17,376 nt of DNA from MGNI01 sp964353875 (GTDB lineage: Bacteria > Chloroflexota > Anaerolineae > Anaerolineales > E44-bin32). The first letter of the stretch is position 1. Every line of letters starts with the position of its first letter. The notes under the pieces were generated by a model, which had not been told where the DNA came from, did not search any database, and saw nothing but the letters and a program-made list of their open reading frames with translations. Location of the stretch: NCBI GenBank assembly GCA_964353875.1, contig CAYGXU010000067.1, positions 1-17,376 on the forward strand, read 5' to 3'. A program made the position numbers and the translations under genes. Below, piece by piece: positions 14,103 through 17,376 of this stretch.

Positions 14103-15302
14103 ATGAATTCGCATAGGAGACCGCATATCCTCATTGCAGATCATGATCGAACTTTTCTCGATCAGCTTACCGAACGACTTCTTCAGATGAATATGGAAGT
14201 GGACTTCGCAGAGAATGGCCGCGCTGCGATTAAGCTCATCGAGGCAGCAGATTATGATCTAGTCATCAGTGAAATCGCCATGCCCCTGAATAATGGTCTT
14301 GAGGTCTTGAGAAGGGCAAAAGAACTCAATCCGAAGGTCGCGTTTTTAATGTTTTCCTTCCCCATGACAAAGGATTTTGCTGAACAATCATTAAAAGAAG
14401 GCGCGTATGACTACATCCTGCGCCCGTTGGAAGATATTCGGGAGTTCGATCGCGCGGTCATCCGGGGCTTAAAGCAAGGTGAATCGCATTATCCCGCTCC
14501 ATCTTCCCGATCAGTCTTGAAAGAAGAAAAAATAGCGGATCGTGCAGAAGCACCGCGAAAGACTCGTATGTACCGAGATGAATCAATGCATCCGATCGAT
14601 CACCACCAGAAGAGACCGGTCCAGCCAACAATCTCTGGGATACGGCAGAAGGATGAATCCCCTTTTGAACTCGCTCAGCAACCATCTGAGGTGCTCTCGC
14701 TCCTTCCTGAAGGAATAATTGAGGTTAATCAAAGGGGTCAAATTCTAAGCTGCAACTCCACTGCACGGAAGTGGCTAGAACTTGACGCCAAAACGCCAGA
14801 GCGTCCGATAAAACAGTATCTGCATTCTCTGAGCTCCGGAGCTGCTCCTGACCAAATACGCGTGAAATTCAATGGTCATCAAGCCTATATCATGCGTAAA
14901 CATGTCGGGGCGAAAGAAGGAGGGCAAAGGATCATCCTCCTTTTCCGGGAAGCTCAAGATGCAATCGCCTCGCGCAAGATGGAAGTTCGCGCTGCTAATC
15001 GTGGGCCACAAGGCAATTCAAGACGGGCAGCTACAGCAGAGATTTCCTTCAGCGATTCGGTGAAAAAGGCGCCAATCGAAACCTACTCCCAGGGTTGGTC
15101 TCCATTGCTCTTCTTCGATAGTCTAAAAAAGAACCTTAAAGAAGAGGTCAATCATTTCCTTGAAAACAATCCAATCGACTGGATTAATCAATTCCATCAA
15201 CCCGAGATGGATGAGACCGATCCGGAGATTACCTCCACCGTCAATCATCGCCTTTCAAGCATCACCGGCTCGCAAAGGTCTCCCTACAGCGAGGTCACGT
15301 GA
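14103..15302 (+). CDS. Receiver-PAS protein with degenerate phosphorylation site
   Basis: A 399-aa cytoplasmic protein. Residues 8-123 are a response-regulator receiver domain: HILIADHD (8-15), YDLVISEIAMP (51-61), VLRRAKELNP, FLMFSF and GAYDYILRPLE. Aligned to CheY, the acidic pair is D13/H14, the phosphoacceptor is E57 instead of Asp, the switch Ser is S85, and the conserved Lys is R107. A charged linker (124-190) leads to a PAS-like domain (about 194-285, LPEGIIEVNQRGQILSCNSTA...IILLFREAQ). The last 110 residues show no known output domain and no DNA-binding motif. ATG at 14103 with AGAGG just upstream is preferred over TTG at 14082. Normal phosphorylation seems unlikely; Glu may mimic the phosphorylated state. 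No histidine kinase gene is nearby. Confidence 0.87.
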   Translation: MNSHRRPHILIADHDRTFLDQLTERLLQMNMEVDFAENGRAAIKLIEAADYDLVISEIAMPLNNGLEVLRRAKELNPKVAFLMFSFPMTKDFAEQSLKEGAYDYILRPLEDIREFDRAVIRGLKQGESHYPAPSSRSVLKEEKIADRAEAPRKTRMYRDESMHPIDHHQKRPVQPTISGIRQKDESPFELAQQPSEVLSLLPEGIIEVNQRGQILSCNSTARKWLELDAKTPERPIKQYLHSLSSGAAPDQIRVKFNGHQAYIMRKHVGAKEGGQRIILLFREAQDAIASRKMEVRAANRGPQGNSRRAATAEISFSDSVKKAPIETYSQGWSPLLFFDSLKKNLKEEVNHFLENNPIDWINQFHQPEMDETDPEITSTVNHRLSSITGSQRSPYSEVT

Positions 15303-15426
15303 ACTAACCGTTCTGTTCTCAAGGTTCTGATTATTCTACGAAAAACATTATTGCACACCAACGCCAGGGTCTTAATGATGGCGTCCGAATTTAATACTGG
15401 GGAAAGTAAACTCGGCTAATAGTGTT

Positions 15427-16310
15427 TTGTGTCGTAGAATGCCGGTGCAATCCAGAATGCAGATCCCTTGGGTTGGGATTCGGAGAATATCCCCCCAAAA
15501 CGGCAAGGTGACCTTTATCGCCAGCGAAGATAATGATCAAACTTTCGAGATTGCGTTCACCTTCCGCAAAGGGACGGACTTCTTCGGGGCTTGGGAGGTT
15601 TCAGGCAATTTCCAAGTGCAAATCTTTGACCCAAATAATCAGAAGATCCACCAAGAAACTCTCACTGTGCCTCATCCCTTCGATGAGGTCTTCGCAAATG
15701 GGATTGACAACCGTACTCGGACTTTCGCCATCCCTGCCGATGGGAAGACAGGGAATTATCATATCGAGATCTCGGTTGATAAAGCCGGCCATGTCTTCAG
15801 CCTTGCTTCAAGTACATTGGGAAAAACAGCCATTTACGTCCCGACCAAATGCGTCATATTAGATCGAGGTTGGTATCATTTCTTCATACCGGCTGAAAGC
15901 ACCCAATTCATCTTGAGATCGGCAAATTGGGCTTCTTTCATGCTTTTCGATCCGGATGGTAAGCTCTATAGCAAGCCGACGGATCGATACACGATAAATC
16001 CGAGTCCGGATCAATAGGGGAAATTATGGAGCATCGCATTAAGCGGTGAATGGGCGGGATCTAGCACCATCTTCCTGGAAGGCGGACTCCCTATCTCTCC
16101 CTCAGCCCACAAAGCCGTTTTCAGCTTCCAAGCCTAAGGGGTGACCTGAACCATGATCTTCGAGTAGATGAGTTGGATGTCAGGCTGGCTGTGAACGTTC
16201 TGCTCGGATTGGAGATGGATCCGGAAATCTGCCAGCTGGCCGACCTGAATGGAGATGGGGCTGTAAACAGCATCGATATCCAGGAGCTTGGCAACCTTGT
16301 TGAACCATAA
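15427..16310 (+). pseudogene. Decayed dockerin-bearing extracellular protein gene
   Basis: The frame from 15427 (TTG, no ribosome site, no signal peptide) encodes 196 aa with two β-rich modules, about VTFIASEDNDQTFEIAFTF to NYHIEISVDKAG and then TKCVILDRGWYHFFIPAESTQFILRS...LFDPDGKLY. It stops at a TAG (16015-16017). Past it the same frame stays open for 39 plausible codons (GKLWSIALSGEWAGSSTIFLEGG) to a TAA at 16135. Shifted by one base, the frame from 16140 to 16308 encodes a dockerin type I repeat pair. The simplest reading is one ancestral secreted protein with a C-terminal dockerin that has lost its start and signal, gained a nonsense codon and suffered a frameshift. Sequencing error could explain one defect but not easily all three. 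An annotator working by ORF alone would report only 15427-16017 as a hypothetical protein. Confidence 0.72.
16140..16310 (+). other. Dockerin type I domain remnant
   Basis: A 56-residue open stretch with no start codon, shifted one base from the frame of the preceding pseudogene. It has two EF-hand-like calcium loops 30-odd residues apart: GDLNHDLRVDELDVRLAVN and ADLNGDGAVNSIDIQELGN. The D-x-N-x-D-x-x-V-x-x-x-D pattern and doubled layout are those of dockerin type I modules, which dock on cohesins in cellulosome-like or surface complexes. The frame upstream is open only back to 16065. Confidence 0.8.
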
Positions 16311-16593
16311 TAACTGCCAAGAAGAGTTATGGGGGTGACCTTTGTGGTCCCCAAGACTCCAACATCTCCAAGTCTGGAGCCTGTGTGAGGTAATATTTCT
16401 GATGCTGAAATACGAGCTGCCTGAATGCCATTCACCCGGCATCGAGCATCTGCCTCCACCATTACAATCGTACTACCTCAGCCAGGACCATAGTCCTCTG
16501 TTCTCCAAGGTGTATTTTAAGACATAAATGGGATAGTATGTTGCGAAAAGGGTTTGCGTGCCCAGACATCATAGGTGACTTTTTAGGAAGAAC
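16311..16593 (+). other. Gap between dockerin remnant and next secreted gene
   Basis: About 280 bases. Reading frames here are short and lack ribosome sites, and no clear terminator is present. A short hairpin CTCCA-AGTC-TGGAG lies near 16363-16380. It may be further debris or the leader of the gene at 16594; I cannot point to a convincing promoter. Confidence 0.4.
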
Positions 16594-17376
16594 ATGAAGA
16601 ATACCCGAGTGAAAAAAGCATTTTACCTCCTGACGTTGATGTTTCTCACACTTCAAGGCTTGCCATCGCAAGCAGCCCGGAGTGATGCTGCCATCAACCT
16701 AGATTCCCCCTTGAGCTACGACGAACATCCAAGATTGCCTGACAAGCAGGAAAGCATAACATGGCAAGAAACCCTCGAAGGACATTTCGATATCGTCGAA
16801 ACATTCGACGAAATCCAGGACTGGTCCGGGAAGGTTCATAACGGTTATTCCCAAGATCCAAACGATATGCCCAAGAAGCTGGATGGCAGCCCCTCCATCT
16901 GGGGGGAATATTCTGATTGGACGAATGCAACGGCAACTCCCGTTCCCTGGATTGGATCCCATGAGAGCAGATACTTATGGCGAGGAGTAGGCAAATCGCT
17001 GCAGATGACGCTAACAGGTCCCGAAGGATACGGTCCTTCACGGATGGCGACCTATATCGGGGATGGCACCCCAACCAGCGGTTACTTGGATGAGGTTTAC
17101 GCCTTCTTCATGGTCCGCGCCCGTGACCCCTATGAAGAACCCCTGGAGATGAGCAACCGGATTTGGATTCAGGAAGGGAATGTCTGGCGGCTGGCTTCGA
17201 AGGAAGAATGGGATCCCTACATCAAGCTCCCCGCAGGACTGAAGGTGGACGGACAATGGCTCTATCAACGAGATCGCCTTTATTGTCAAGAACTAGAACC
17301 TGGCCAATGGTGCAAAATCAACCATCGCGGAGTGAGCGAAGTTGATGATGGCATCAATACCCTCTATGTGCGTCTG
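16594..17376 (+). CDS. Secreted protein with signal peptide, function unknown (3' end outside window)
   Basis: An open frame of 261 codons runs to the right edge without a stop. The start is well supported: AGGA lies five bases before the ATG, and the product opens with a classic signal peptide, basic MKNTRVKK then a hydrophobic core (about residues 9-23) and a likely cleavage after SQA or QAA near residue 27-28. The mature part contains HFDIVETFDEIQDWSGKVHNG, PSIWGEYSDW, SLQMTLTGPEGYGPSRM, DEVYAFFMVRARDP and WLYQRDRLYC, the kind of β-rich, Trp/Tyr-rich sequence seen in carbohydrate-binding and polysaccharide-active exported proteins. I cannot assign a family. It lies 284 bases after the dockerin remnant on the same strand, and may itself end in a dockerin outside the window. 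Minus-strand ORFs over the same bases are shadows. Confidence 0.87.
   Translation, partial: MKNTRVKKAFYLLTLMFLTLQGLPSQAARSDAAINLDSPLSYDEHPRLPDKQESITWQETLEGHFDIVETFDEIQDWSGKVHNGYSQDPNDMPKKLDGSPSIWGEYSDWTNATATPVPWIGSHESRYLWRGVGKSLQMTLTGPEGYGPSRMATYIGDGTPTSGYLDEVYAFFMVRARDPYEEPLEMSNRIWIQEGNVWRLASKEEWDPYIKLPAGLKVDGQWLYQRDRLYCQELEPGQWCKINHRGVSEVDDGINTLYVRL

Noticed and set aside
16015..16017. TAG as a recoded sense codon (for example pyrrolysine)
   Set aside because: Nearby defects (no proper start, frameshift) make decay simpler, and no recoding machinery or stem-loop is visible in the window.
16121..16462. Minus-strand ORFs over the dockerin remnant
   Set aside because: They are shadows of the plus-strand dockerin repeat, whose calcium-loop pattern is specific; the minus products are low-complexity and unrecognisable.
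16694..17074. 126-aa minus-strand ORF
   Set aside because: It is antisense to the signal-peptide-bearing plus-strand frame, which has a ribosome site and stays open to the window edge.

Overview
The window looks like bacterial chromosome of a Chloroflexota (Anaerolineae-like) organism. That placement is an inference. It rests on a dcw cluster headed by mraZ with divergent MurG sequence, an FmdB zinc-ribbon protein, a UlaG-like metallo-hydrolase and dockerin-type remains; no 16S or other taxonomic marker is present.

Bases 1-9670 (minus strand) hold one long division and cell wall (dcw) operon. Read 5'->3' on the minus strand, it runs mraZ, rsmH, an ftsL-like gene, ftsI, murF, mraY, an unnamed 86-codon gene, murD, ftsW and murG, which runs off the left edge. 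Genes are separated by 3-33 bases or overlap (ATGA/TGATG junctions; 89 bases between ftsW and murG). Together they supply transcriptional control (MraZ), ribosome modification (RsmH), the septal synthase (FtsW/FtsI with FtsL) and most of the cytoplasmic and lipid-linked peptidoglycan precursor steps (MurD, MurF, MraY, MurG). murE is absent from its usual place between ftsI and murF. The mraZ promoter carries 10-bp-spaced TGGGG repeats that look like MraZ operators, and the leader has two hairpins.

Bases 9975-10448 (minus strand) hold rnpB (RNase P RNA) with its own promoter and Rho-independent terminator, just upstream of the dcw promoter. A roughly 500-base non-coding gap with an 18-bp GC-rich hairpin separates it from a plus-strand fmdB-type gene with a clear promoter.

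Bases 11279-13709 are sparse: a non-coding gap, then a minus-strand pair (a metallo-beta-lactamase-fold protein and a 100-aa protein, with promoter and terminator), and a divergent plus-strand protein with a concanavalin/GH16-like look.

Bases 14103-17376 (plus strand) are the accessory part. They hold a receiver-PAS protein whose phosphoacceptor Asp is Glu and whose conserved Lys is Arg, a decayed secreted-type gene (no good start, in-frame TAG, frameshift) ending in a dockerin type I repeat, and the start of an intact signal-peptide-bearing protein that runs off the right edge. I see no CRISPR array, tRNA, rRNA or insertion sequence. The points most worth checking are the degenerate receiver, the broken dockerin gene, the extra dcw-embedded small gene with the missing murE, and the altered MurG glycine-rich loop.
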